A DNA stretch of 64,000 bases from contig JBIIEM010000002.1 in NCBI GenBank assembly GCA_044237855.1, forward strand, positions 1-64,000. The letters run 5' to 3'. Under the pieces are notes generated by a model that was not told where the DNA came from, did not search any database, and worked only from the letters and a program-made list of their open reading frames with translations. The DNA is from SXWH01 sp014189875. GTDB lineage: Bacteria > Verrucomicrobiota > Verrucomicrobiia > Chthoniobacterales > Chthoniobacteraceae. Both the position numbers and the translations under genes were made by a program. This document shows, in pieces, positions 25,919 through 33,643 of this stretch (its first letter is position 1; each line of letters begins with the position of its first letter).

Positions 25919-26117
25919 ATGATTCGAGCACCAAAGGTGCGAAACATGCCAGCCCAGGGCAACGCCCTGGGAAAGGTGCATGACATGAACAAAGCCCTGA
26001 AGGGGCGTGACAGCGATGGCGCCGCCCCTTCAGGGCTCCGTCTTTTTGAATGCAAGACCCAGGGCGGCGCTCGTTCCTCGCTTGCCTTGGGCTGGCATGT
26101 CACGGGCCGTTGGACCT
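25919..26117. repeat. Nested palindrome family 2, copy 1
   Basis: Three nested pairs of arms: outer GAGCACCAAAGGTGC with GGGCCGTTGGACCTC, middle CCAGCCCAGGGCAACGCCC with CCCAGGGC..CTTGGGCTGG, inner AAAGCCCTGAAGGGGCG with GCCCCTTCAGGGCT. A second copy with the same layout is at 36006-36203. It lies between convergent genes and could stop transcription both ways. Confidence 0.85.
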
Positions 26118-26152
26118 CAGGACCACCACCTTCGCCCGCTCCGATGCTCAGT

Positions 26153-27814
26153 TCAGGCTGGCATCGTCGCTTTTGATTCGTGAGTTCTGGCAGCCCTACG
26201 CGACGCGATCGTCATTGCGATCACGAGTAGCGACAGCACTCCGCATGCGACGGAAAATACTTCGCCGTGCCGCGTGTAGAAGGTCTCGCGCAGTTCGGTC
26301 GGCACGCTCACCGGCTGCATTTTCCAACCCTCGGTGAACGGCTCCATCCACCGCTCCACGCGCCCAAAGCTGTCCACCGATGCCGTGATGCCGTTGTTCG
26401 TGCAGCGCACCATCGGGCGGCGGTTTTCGATGCAGCGGAATATGGAATCATTCGTGTGCTGATCGAGTTCCGCGGTATGGCCGAACCATCCGTCGTTCGT
26501 GAGGTTCACGAGCAGGTGCGCGCCGAGTTTCACCTGCGCACGCGTGATGTCCCCGCGCGTGTCCTCGAAGCACACCAAGGGCGCGAGCTTCAGCGCGGGC
26601 TTCGCGAGTGAAAAAATGCCCGGCCCTTTTCCCGGCTTGAAATCGCCCTGCACCATCCCGCCGAAAATGGGGCCGAGCAGCGGGCGCAGCGGCAGATATT
26701 CGCCGAAGGGAACGAGCTGCTGCTTGTCGTAAAACTGCGGCTCCTTGTCCCCACGCTGGATGAATGCCGCGCTGTTGTGATCCTCGCCCATCGCGCCGCG
26801 GTTCAGATCATCGGTGCCGATCATCAGCGCCGGAACGAGAGCTGCACGCCCATGCACCCAAGCGACCGTATCCACATCGCCGAGCATCCCGCCGGGCACG
26901 GATGCCTCCGGCCACAGGAGCAGATCCGGCGAGGCTGTGGCGGCGAGATCGCTCAGGAATTCCATCCGATCGAAAATCTCCGGCCAGCGTTCCATGTCCA
27001 TCTTGTCCCGCTGCTCGATGTTCGGCTGCACAGCCGCGACACTCAACGACACGGCCTGCGCGGGCGACTGCTGCGCGCGGATGAGCACGCGCGTGCCGAA
27101 GCCGAACGCGAACACGACCAGCCCGGCGGTGACCGCAAAATCAAAGTGCGGACGCAGGCGGATACGGCCGATCTCCGCACGCACGCGCAGGACGGTGATG
27201 AGCAGGATTGCATTGCACATCACGACCAGGAAACTGAGGCCGCCGACGCCGGTGAATTCCGCGATCTGGATCAGCGGCAAGTCACGGTGCAGCGCGACGC
27301 CGAGCTTGTTCCAGCCGAAGCCCGAGAGCATCCATCCGCGCATCCACTCGAGCGCGACCCACGATACGGCGCAGAAAATCGCGATGCCGAGATTCCGGGA
27401 CGACTGGAGCAGCAACGGACGCTCGAAACGCGCAAGTGGATCGGGAGGCGGCAGCGGACGAAACTGCGCTTCGGCAATCCATCCGGCGAGCCACGCCCAC
27501 ACCGCCGGGTAAAGCGAGAGGTATGCGGCAAAGAGCAGCGGCAGGCCGATCAGCGCGCGGGAACGGAAGAGCGGCGCGAGTTCCGAGAACCACGAAAATG
27601 TGATGGTGAAAAAGACAAGGCCCGCGAGGTAGCCGAGCGCGAAGTGCCGCCGTCCGCGCCGTTTTTCCCTCTGCGGAATCCACACCGCCATGAGCAGCGG
27701 GATGAGCGCGACGAAGGCAAGCCCGCCGACATCCGCAGGTGGAAAACTGAGCACCAGCAGCACGCCACTGAGCACCGCCGCCAGCCACGGCCACGCGCGC
27801 TTGAAAAACTTCAC
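26153..27814 (-). CDS. lnt: Apolipoprotein N-acyltransferase
   Basis: 553 residues. About eight membrane helices fill residues 1-240. The nitrilase domain of Lnt follows, with the Glu-Lys-Cys triad: Glu in LLLWPEASVPG near 290, Lys in YDKQQLVPFGEYLPLRP near 350 and Cys in LAPLVCFEDTRGD near 405. The phrase LTNDGWFG is also family-typical. It transfers the third acyl chain to lipoproteins in the inner membrane. The start overlaps the DegT aminotransferase stop by four bases (ATGA). Confidence 0.95.
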   Translation of the reverse strand: MKFFKRAWPWLAAVLSGVLLVLSFPPADVGGLAFVALIPLLMAVWIPQREKRRGRRHFALGYLAGLVFFTITFSWFSELAPLFRSRALIGLPLLFAAYLSLYPAVWAWLAGWIAEAQFRPLPPPDPLARFERPLLLQSSRNLGIAIFCAVSWVALEWMRGWMLSGFGWNKLGVALHRDLPLIQIAEFTGVGGLSFLVVMCNAILLITVLRVRAEIGRIRLRPHFDFAVTAGLVVFAFGFGTRVLIRAQQSPAQAVSLSVAAVQPNIEQRDKMDMERWPEIFDRMEFLSDLAATASPDLLLWPEASVPGGMLGDVDTVAWVHGRAALVPALMIGTDDLNRGAMGEDHNSAAFIQRGDKEPQFYDKQQLVPFGEYLPLRPLLGPIFGGMVQGDFKPGKGPGIFSLAKPALKLAPLVCFEDTRGDITRAQVKLGAHLLVNLTNDGWFGHTAELDQHTNDSIFRCIENRRPMVRCTNNGITASVDSFGRVERWMEPFTEGWKMQPVSVPTELRETFYTRHGEVFSVACGVLSLLVIAMTIASRRAARTHESKATMPA

Positions 27815-28944
27815 GCGTGGAACTTGGCGATTTTTTCGACGACGTAGTCCACCTGCGCGGGCGAAAGTTCCGGGTAGATCGGCAACGCGAGCGACTCGCG
27901 CGAGGCCCGTTCGCTCTCGGGAAAATCACCCTCGCGGCAGCCGAGATCGCGGAAGCATTCCTGCATGTGCAGCGGCAGCGGGTAGTAAATTTCCGAGCCG
28001 ATTCCCGAATCGTTGAGATGCTTTCTCAGTGCATCACGCTTCGTCGAGCGGATGATGAACTGGTTGTAGATGTGGTGGTTTTCCGTGCCCGTTCCGGCCC
28101 ACGGCTCGACGGGCAGCGTGAGCACCTTGTCGAGCCCGCGCGCGATGAGACCCTCGCGGTAGCGGGCGGCATTTTTCCGGCGAGCCGCGCCCCATTCGTC
28201 GAGGTGCGGGAGTTTCACGGAGAGCACGGCGCTCTGGATCGCATCAATGCGGAAATTGCCGCCGATCCACTTGTGGAAATATCGCGGCTCCATGCCGTGA
28301 TTTCGCAGTGCGCGGATTTTCGCGGCGAGCGCGTCGTCCGCGCAGGTGACCATGCCGGCGTCGCCGAATGCGCCGAGGTTTTTCGTCGGGTAAAATGAGA
28401 ACCATCCGGCCTCGCCGATCGCGCCCGCGCCGCCGAGCGGATGCCGCGCGCCAAGTGCCTGCGCCGCGTCTTCGAGCACGGGGACGCCGTGCTTTTTTCC
28501 AAGCGCGAGGATCGCGGCCATGTCCGCGCAGCAGCCGAAAAGGTGGACGGGAATGATGGCCTTTGCGCCGGGATTTTTCCGCAGCGCGTCTTCGAGCGCG
28601 GCGGGCGAGATATTGAAGGTCGCGGGATCAATGTCCACGAACACCGGGCGCGCGCCGAGGCGGCTCACACAGCCGGCAGTCGCGAAAAATGTGTAGGGCG
28701 TCGTGAGCACGACATCGCCCGGCCCGATACCGAGCGCCATGAGCAGGACGAGCTGCGCATCCGTGCCCGAGGACACGCCGATGCAATGGCGCGCGCCGCA
28801 GTAGGCCGCGACGGCCTTTTCAAATGCCTCGGTCTTCGGCCCGAGCACGAGCGCCTGACTGTCGCACACGGCCTCGATTTCGGCCATGATGGCGGACTTG
28901 AGCGGGGCGTATTGAGCGCGGAGATCGAGAAGCGGAACCTGCAT
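27811..28944 (-). CDS. DegT/DnrJ/EryC1/StrS-family PLP aminotransferase
   Basis: 377 residues, full length. It has the GTDAQLVLLMAL cofactor segment near 60, the ProVal-His-Leu-Phe-Gly strand (IIPVHLFGCCADM), the Asp of VLEDAAQALGA, and the PLP-lysine in SFYPTKNLGAFGDAGMV near 190. These enzymes convert UDP- or dNDP-ketosugars to aminosugars for O-antigen, glycans or natural products. No sugar-nucleotide genes adjoin it, so the substrate is open. It is coupled to lnt by an ATGA overlap, placing both in an envelope context. Confidence 0.9.
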   Translation of the reverse strand: MQVPLLDLRAQYAPLKSAIMAEIEAVCDSQALVLGPKTEAFEKAVAAYCGARHCIGVSSGTDAQLVLLMALGIGPGDVVLTTPYTFFATAGCVSRLGARPVFVDIDPATFNISPAALEDALRKNPGAKAIIPVHLFGCCADMAAILALGKKHGVPVLEDAAQALGARHPLGGAGAIGEAGWFSFYPTKNLGAFGDAGMVTCADDALAAKIRALRNHGMEPRYFHKWIGGNFRIDAIQSAVLSVKLPHLDEWGAARRKNAARYREGLIARGLDKVLTLPVEPWAGTGTENHHIYNQFIIRSTKRDALRKHLNDSGIGSEIYYPLPLHMQECFRDLGCREGDFPESERASRESLALPIYPELSPAQVDYVVEKIAKFHA

Positions 28945-29398
28945 CCGCGCACCATGCGGAACGCGGCGCGCGCGCGTCGAGGCGGTTTTGCGCGGGCGCG
29001 GAAAAATCCGGGTGGTGCACGCGGCTCACCTGCTGGCTGCGGCGACCTACCGCAGACATTCGCCGCGCATGTGTCCGTGAACGCCGGGCAGATGGGACGC
29101 TCCTTTCAAACGCAGAGGCGCAGAGGGAAAGTGTTGAGGCCCGCAGAGGGAAACGAAAACTTTCCCAAGCGTCCGTCTCTGTTTTTCTCAGCGCCTCTGC
29201 GTAAAAATTCAGGGCATCCAGCTTCAATCCCGGCTGCACCGCGCTATGTCTCTGCGTCTAAAATGGACCCGACGGCCTCGCACGCTGGCAGCGTCAACGA
29301 GGCAGACAGGCTGGAAGCCCGTCTGCCATGACAGGCGAGGACGCCTGTCTTCCGTCCGCCTTTCAACGCTCAACGCCCAACTCTCAACTTTTCCCCTG
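28945..29398. other. Gene-free intergenic region rich in hairpins
   Basis: No gene is supported. It holds an inverted repeat with arms AAACGCAGAGGCGC (29108-29121) and GCGCCTCTGCGT (29191-29202). Two small hairpins follow at 29301-29327 (GGCAGACAGG/GTCTGCC) and 29330-29349 (GACAGGC/GCCTGTC). A lone right arm of the heptad element lies at 29361-29388 (TTTCAAC, GCTCAAC units). Confidence 0.75.
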
Positions 29399-29716
29399 CT
29401 ACGACAGCGTGATGCTGCGGCCCGGCTCCAGCTCGAAGTCCGCGATGAATTGCTCGGTCACGTTTGGCGAGATCACGTCGGCGAGGAACTTGATGTAGAT
29501 GGAGTCCTGCTGCACGAGCTTGAGGCGTTCGAGGTTGCCCACATCAATGGCGAAGAAAAATTGCCAGGCCGATTTCGCATCCACATTTTTTCCCGATCGC
29601 ATGCCTGAGACCTCGGGGATCTTCGCGAGGCTCATGCGCGCTAAGATCATCATCTCGTCGAGCTTCGCCTCATCCACATGCGGCTGAACCCGGAACAATG
29701 CGACGCGGTGGATCAT
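29399..29716 (-). CDS. Dabb-domain (stress-responsive A/B barrel) protein
   Basis: 105 residues from the ATG at 29716 (MIHRVALFRVQPHVDEAKLD). The whole protein is one ferredoxin-like Dabb domain: strand IHRVALFRV, helix DEAKLDEMMILARMSLAKIP, strand GMRSGKNVDAKSAWQF, helix NLERLKLVQQDSIYIKFLADVI and a final strand. Dabb proteins form dimeric barrels; enzymatic roles are known for only a few. The frame is open 44 codons upstream, but that reads the palindromic repeat. Lies after nuoA on the same strand, 157 bases apart with a repeat between. Confidence 0.8.
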   Translation of the reverse strand: MIHRVALFRVQPHVDEAKLDEMMILARMSLAKIPEVSGMRSGKNVDAKSAWQFFFAIDVGNLERLKLVQQDSIYIKFLADVISPNVTEQFIADFELEPGRSITLS

Positions 29717-29723
29717 TGAGGGA

Positions 29724-29870
29724 GTTGAGTGTTGAAAGTTGAGAGTTAAGAGGAAGAAGTGCGCTGCGCGTTCGTTGTGGGGTGCGCCCGATTTCTTCCG
29801 GGACTGAAAAGAAAACGCTGATGCGAGCGGCGGACTTCCGCCTCTCAACTCTCAACCTTCAAATCTCAAC
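29724..29870. repeat. Heptad inverted-repeat element, divergent copy E
   Basis: The left arm has four GTT heptads (GTTGAGT, GTTGAAA, GTTGAGA, GTTAAGA; 29724-29751). The right arm has CTCTCAAC, TCTCAAC, CTTCAAA, TCTCAAC (29842-29870). The core has TGCGCTGCGCG and GCGAGCGGCGG but not the exact ends of copies A-D. Same architecture, different heptad consensus. Confidence 0.7.
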
Positions 29871-29873
29871 CTG

Positions 29874-30248
29874 CTATCCCTTCTTCCAGTCGAGCACACC
29901 CTTCCGGATGGCGTAGACGTAGCCGACGGTGACGAGCGAGAGGAAACCAGCCATGCCCCAGAAAATCACGGTGCCGTGCGCCTTTAGCATCGCGGTGAAA
30001 TTCACGCCCCACGGGTAGAGGAAGACCACCTCGATATCGAAGAGGATGAACAGCATCGCCACGAGGTAGAATTTTACCGAGAAGCGAGGCTGGGCCTCGC
30101 CTTGCGGCACCATGCCGCACTCGTAGGCGGAGTCCTTCATCGGAGTTCGCTTCGCGGACTTGCCGAGGAGCACGCTGATGAGGAGCGTGGTGATGCCGAA
30201 GCCGAGGACGATCCCGACTTGGATGAGAATGGGCAGGAAATCCTTCAC
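29874..30248 (-). CDS. nuoA: NADH-quinone oxidoreductase subunit A
   Basis: 124 residues with three membrane helices (ILIQVGIVLGFGITTLLISVL, VKFYLVAMLFILFDIEVVFL, VIFWGMAGFLSLVTVGYVYAI). The family-defining segment SAYECGMVPQGEAQPRFSVK is intact, with the conserved Cys and Glu of the quinone-channel loop. It is the small ND3-type subunit of complex I. No other nuo gene is in the window downstream; it is followed by heptad element E. It starts three bases after the stop of the small upstream gene, so both are probably co-transcribed. Confidence 0.93.
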   Translation of the reverse strand: MKDFLPILIQVGIVLGFGITTLLISVLLGKSAKRTPMKDSAYECGMVPQGEAQPRFSVKFYLVAMLFILFDIEVVFLYPWGVNFTAMLKAHGTVIFWGMAGFLSLVTVGYVYAIRKGVLDWKKG

Positions 30249-30251
30249 TGA

Positions 30252-30566
30252 TTAAATGGCGGGGGTGACGTTCGTTTCGAGCTTCGCGAGTTCCTTCGGG
30301 AGGCCCTTGTAGCTCTTCTTGCCATCCTTGCCGACGGTGATTTTCACCATGCCCCGTCCGACGAGGGCCTGGAGCTTCTCGTAGGAGCGGAGGCGGAGCA
30401 TCTCTTCGCCACCGCTGGCGGCGTTGCGCGCCTTGAGATTCTCATGCACGACGTCAAAAAGATCCTTGAACTCATAACCAGCCTTGCCCGACAGCACCGC
30501 GGCGAGTTCCTCCGTCACCAAATCTGGCAGACGACGACTGAATGCAGGTTTCTTCGTGATAGACAT
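30252..30566 (-). CDS. Small conserved-looking protein of unknown function
   Basis: 104 residues from the ATG at 30566 (MSITKKPAFSRRLPDL). I do not recognise the family. It is basic and mostly helical: helix LVTEELAAVLSGKAGYEFKD, helix LFDVVHENLKARN, a turn, then LRSYEKLQALVGRGMVKIT followed by a short strand VGKDGKKSYKGLP. The last part resembles a winged-helix wing. No signal peptide or Cys. It ends three bases before nuoA, so it is likely expressed with it. It might be a regulator or a nucleoid-type protein; both are guesses. Confidence 0.6.
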   Translation of the reverse strand: MSITKKPAFSRRLPDLVTEELAAVLSGKAGYEFKDLFDVVHENLKARNAASGGEEMLRLRSYEKLQALVGRGMVKITVGKDGKKSYKGLPKELAKLETNVTPAI

Positions 30567-30699
30567 AGGAAAACATCGTATAGCACAAATCCGATCCTCA
30601 ACGAGCGAAATTTTCAAGCCCGTGACATCGCTGTGCAGTTATCTTGTCCTCAGGCATTTGCGACGGAAAGAGCGCCCCCGAAAAGCGCCTGTTCGGGCT

Positions 30700-31446
30700 T
30701 CACTGTTCCTCGATGCGGCCAACCGCCTTCAGCCCGCGTTCGCTGAGTTCGAAGACCTCCAGGCTCACCTTCGCCGCCGGGCTCCGCCACGCCTCGAGGA
30801 TCATCGGCGAGTAGTCGGACAAGTCCACCGCAAGCGCCGGAAAGACGAACACCGTCTGCCGATTCGGAAAGACGAGCATCAGCTTCGGCCCGAAGACATC
30901 CTCGAACTGCTTGCGGAATTCCGGTGCGGACACGGTGACACAGACCGGAAATTTGTCCGATCGCAGCACGGCATATTCCACGACGTTCTTCGAGTTCCGC
31001 ACCCACTCCACCTTCACATGCCGCAGCCAGTCCGACGCGATCCGGGCCGTCAGCTTGCGCACCGTTTCCTCGTTCAGCCCCGCCGCGGTCCATACCGCGA
31101 CCGTCGGAAATTCCACGCCGTTTTCGCCGAGCCTCGCCGGGGCGAGCACCGTATTCTTCGCGCCGGCGAGCGGAAACGAAATCTCGTGCGCCATGAATTT
31201 CGGCGAGGGGAGAAAGAACCAGTCGCTCGCATTTCCGACGCAGGCGGAGAGCAGGAAAATGAGCGCGGACAGCAGATTCGCCGCGCAAGTTTGGCGTTTG
31301 GCGTTTGGCGTTTGGTGTTTGACGTTTGGCCCCGCGCAGCGGCGTCCCGAAGTCAGAACGTCTCTCCTGAATCGGGACGCGCCTGCGGCGGGCTTAACGC
31401 CAAACACCAGACGCCAAACACCAAACGCCAAAGGAACACGCCGCAT
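30700..31446 (-). CDS. Putative lipoprotein whose start runs through heptad element D
   Basis: About 248 residues if the ATG at 31446 is used. The mature part (from DWFFLPSPKFMAHEISFPL) is 190 residues of mixed strands and helices with no family I recognise. It is preceded by a lipoprotein-like hydrophobic stretch NLLSALIFLLSAC. No ATG, GTG or TTG lies between that stretch and element D. The basic residues needed before it (NAKRQTC) are encoded by the right arm of the repeat, and the in-frame ATG lies beyond the repeat. An internal ATG at 31194 would give a cytoplasmic version. The start is therefore uncertain. Confidence 0.55.
   Translation of the reverse strand: MRRVPLAFGVWRLVFGVKPAAGASRFRRDVLTSGRRCAGPNVKHQTPNAKRQTCAANLLSALIFLLSACVGNASDWFFLPSPKFMAHEISFPLAGAKNTVLAPARLGENGVEFPTVAVWTAAGLNEETVRKLTARIASDWLRHVKVEWVRNSKNVVEYAVLRSDKFPVCVTVSAPEFRKQFEDVFGPKLMLVFPNRQTVFVFPALAVDLSDYSPMILEAWRSPAAKVSLEVFELSERGLKAVGRIEEQ
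31289..31432. repeat. Heptad inverted-repeat element, copy D
   Basis: The left arm has six units (GTTTGGC three times, GTTTGGT, GTTTGAC, GTTTGGC). The core runs from CCCCGCGCAGCGGCG to CGCCTGCGGCGGGC and contains an inner hairpin GCGTCCCGA / TCGGGACGC. The right arm has GCCAAAC and ACCAAAC units. It is read through in frame by the minus-strand lipoprotein gene. Confidence 0.9.
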
Positions 31447-31500
31447 CCGCCGCGCTCGATTCCCTTCCCGATTTCCCCGCGCCGTGCTACCGCTCCGCGC

Positions 31501-32103
31501 ATGATCACGCACCTCTCCGGCACGCTCGTCGAAGCGCTTCCCACACATATCGTCCTCGATGTCGGCGGCGTTGGTTATCACGTGCTCATTCCTCTTTCGA
31601 GCTACGACAAGCTCCCCGCCGCCGGCACGCAACTTAAAATCCTCACGCACCTCGCCATCCGCGAAGACGCGCACGTGCTCTACGGCTTCATGTCCGCCGC
31701 CGAGCGCGACCTTTTCCGCCTGCTCGTGAACCACGTCAGCGGCATCGGCCCAAAGACCGCGCTCGACGTGCTCAGCGGCACCACGGTCTCTAATTTCAAA
31801 GCGTGCGTCGTCGCCGGCGACGTGGCCGCGCTTTCGAGGACGAAAGGAATCGGCAAGAAGACCGCCGAACGGATCATCGTGGAACTGAAGGACAAAGTCG
31901 GCATCGCCGCCGCATGGGAAGCTGCGAGCGCCGCACACGCACCCTCGGCGGAGGATGCAAAAATCACCGACGCCGTGCTCGCGCTGATCGCCCTCGGCTA
32001 CAAGCAGGTGGACGCGCACAAGGCCGTGAAACAAGCCGTCGCCAAGACGCCCGACGCCGCCGTCGAGTCCCTCGTCACCGCCGCGCTGAAGCTGCTGCTG
32101 TGA
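31501..32103 (+). CDS. ruvA: Holliday junction branch migration protein RuvA
   Basis: 200 residues, full length. Domain I is the OB fold (MITHLSGTLVEALPTHIVLD, VGYHVLIPLSSYDKL). Domain II has two helix-hairpin-helix motifs (VSGIGPKTALDVLSG and TKGIGKKTAERIIVELKDK) that bind junction DNA. Domain III is the UBA-like end (DAVLALIALGYKQVDAHKAV) that binds RuvB. ruvB and ruvC are not adjacent. The stop codon lies inside one arm of an inverted repeat shared with the convergent bioA gene. Confidence 0.96.
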   Translation: MITHLSGTLVEALPTHIVLDVGGVGYHVLIPLSSYDKLPAAGTQLKILTHLAIREDAHVLYGFMSAAERDLFRLLVNHVSGIGPKTALDVLSGTTVSNFKACVVAGDVAALSRTKGIGKKTAERIIVELKDKVGIAAAWEAASAAHAPSAEDAKITDAVLALIALGYKQVDAHKAVKQAVAKTPDAAVESLVTAALKLLL

Positions 32104-32174
32104 TGCGGACACTCCTGTCCGCATAATCGCTCGTCCTCGCCGCCGCCAGTGTGCGGACAAGGGTGTCCGCATCA
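32101..32174. terminator. Inverted repeat joining the ruvA and bioA stops
   Basis: Arms 32101-32123 (TGATGCGGACACTCCTGTCC + GCA) and 32152-32174 are complementary with two mismatches. Each arm begins with the stop codon (TGA) of the gene that enters it. Probable two-way terminator, although no T-tract follows. Confidence 0.7.
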
Positions 32175-33554
32175 CTCCGGCACCACCTCCGCGAGCGCCC
32201 GCCACTGCGCATCCACCGCCTGCGCGAGCTGCTGCTCGCTCACGCAATACGGCGGCATGAGCACCAGCACATCGCCGACACATCGCGTGATCAATCCATG
32301 CGCCCGCGCCGCCTCGCTCACTCGGAAACCCACACGCTGCTCCGCGGAAAAACACCGCCGCGTCGCGAAATCCTCAACGATCTCGATCGCACAGATCATC
32401 CCCTCGCACCGCACATCGCCCACATTCGGATGCTCCCAAAACCGCTGCGCAAGCGCGCACAACTTTTCTCCGCGAGCACGGACGTGCGCCATCGGATGCA
32501 CCGTCTCCAACAGCCGCAAGCTCGCGAGCGCCGCGGCACAGCCGAGCTGATTCCCGCTGTAGCTGTGCCCGTGAAAAAATGTCCGCCACTCCGAATGCTC
32601 GCCATCGAACGCCTCAAAGATCTCCGCGCTCGCGACCGTCGCTGCCAGCGGCAGATACCCGCCGGTGATTCCCTTTCCGAGCGCGAGCACATCCGGCATC
32701 ACGCACTCGTGCTGACACGCAAACATCGCGCCCGTCCTGCCAAAGCCCGTCATCACCTCATCGAGCATCAGCCACACCCCGCGCTCGCGGCACAGCGCGG
32801 CGACGCGAGCGAGGTAGCCGTGCGCGTGCATCGTCATCCCCGCCGCGCCCTGCACGCGCGGCTCCATCACAAATGCGCTCGCGGCATCGCCGAGATCATC
32901 CAGCGCCTTCGCGACTTCGCCCACGCATTCCCATTCGCACTTGCGTGAAAGCCGCGCATCCGTCCCGCGCTCGGGCACGGCGCGATTGAACGGACACCGG
33001 TAGCACGCCGGAGACATGACCTCGCGGCTCCCGAACATCAGCCCGCGATACGTCCCGTGAAACAGCGCGCTGTGCCCCACGCTCATCGCGCCCACCGTGT
33101 CGCCGTGATACCCTGCGCCGAGCGAAACAAACTTGCGCCGCTCCCCTTCCCCACGCTGCTGCCGGGCCTGATGGATCATCTTCAGTCCCGCCTCTACCGC
33201 CGTGGATCCGTCGTCGGAATAAAACACGCGCCATCCCTCCGGCGCATCGTCCTGCGTAAACGCGCGCAGCAGCTCAAACGCAAACTGCGGCGCGACATCA
33301 TTCGTCAGCCCGAGAAACGACGTGTGCGCCACGCGCCCGAGCTGTCCGCGGATCGCGGCATCAATTTCCGGGCGCCGGTGCCCGTGCAAATTCGTCCAGA
33401 TGGACGAATTCCCATCCAGATACTCACGCCCCTCCGCATCGCGCAGCACCGCGCCGTCTGCCTCCACAATCACGAGCGGCGTGCCCGCATTCCACCCGCG
33501 CATCTGCGTGAACGGATGCCACACATGTCGCTTGTCGAGTTCGGTGGAGTCCAT
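32172..33554 (-). CDS. bioA: Adenosylmethionine-8-amino-7-oxononanoate transaminase
   Basis: 460 residues from the ATG at 33554 (MDSTELDKRHVWHPFTQM). The phrase HVWHPFTQM is the BioA signature. The PLP-binding lysine is in LALGKGITGGYLPLAATV near residue 300, preceded by LMLDEVMTGFGRTG with the Asp that contacts the pyridine nitrogen. It makes 7,8-diaminopelargonate from SAM in biotin synthesis. The other bio genes are not in this window. It converges on ruvA. Confidence 0.93.
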   Translation of the reverse strand: MDSTELDKRHVWHPFTQMRGWNAGTPLVIVEADGAVLRDAEGREYLDGNSSIWTNLHGHRRPEIDAAIRGQLGRVAHTSFLGLTNDVAPQFAFELLRAFTQDDAPEGWRVFYSDDGSTAVEAGLKMIHQARQQRGEGERRKFVSLGAGYHGDTVGAMSVGHSALFHGTYRGLMFGSREVMSPACYRCPFNRAVPERGTDARLSRKCEWECVGEVAKALDDLGDAASAFVMEPRVQGAAGMTMHAHGYLARVAALCRERGVWLMLDEVMTGFGRTGAMFACQHECVMPDVLALGKGITGGYLPLAATVASAEIFEAFDGEHSEWRTFFHGHSYSGNQLGCAAALASLRLLETVHPMAHVRARGEKLCALAQRFWEHPNVGDVRCEGMICAIEIVEDFATRRCFSAEQRVGFRVSEAARAHGLITRCVGDVLVLMPPYCVSEQQLAQAVDAQWRALAEVVPE

Positions 33555-33643
33555 CGTCGCACGATGCACGCGTTGCGCGACACGAGGCAAGCGCACGGAT
33601 GCCGCGCTTGTGCCGCGCGCGCAGTTCCGCTACGCAGCGACCG

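Noticed and set aside
30484..31500. Long plus-strand extension of ruvA
   Set aside because: RuvA has its conserved start at 31501; the upstream frame reads the antisense of the lipoprotein and the heptad element.
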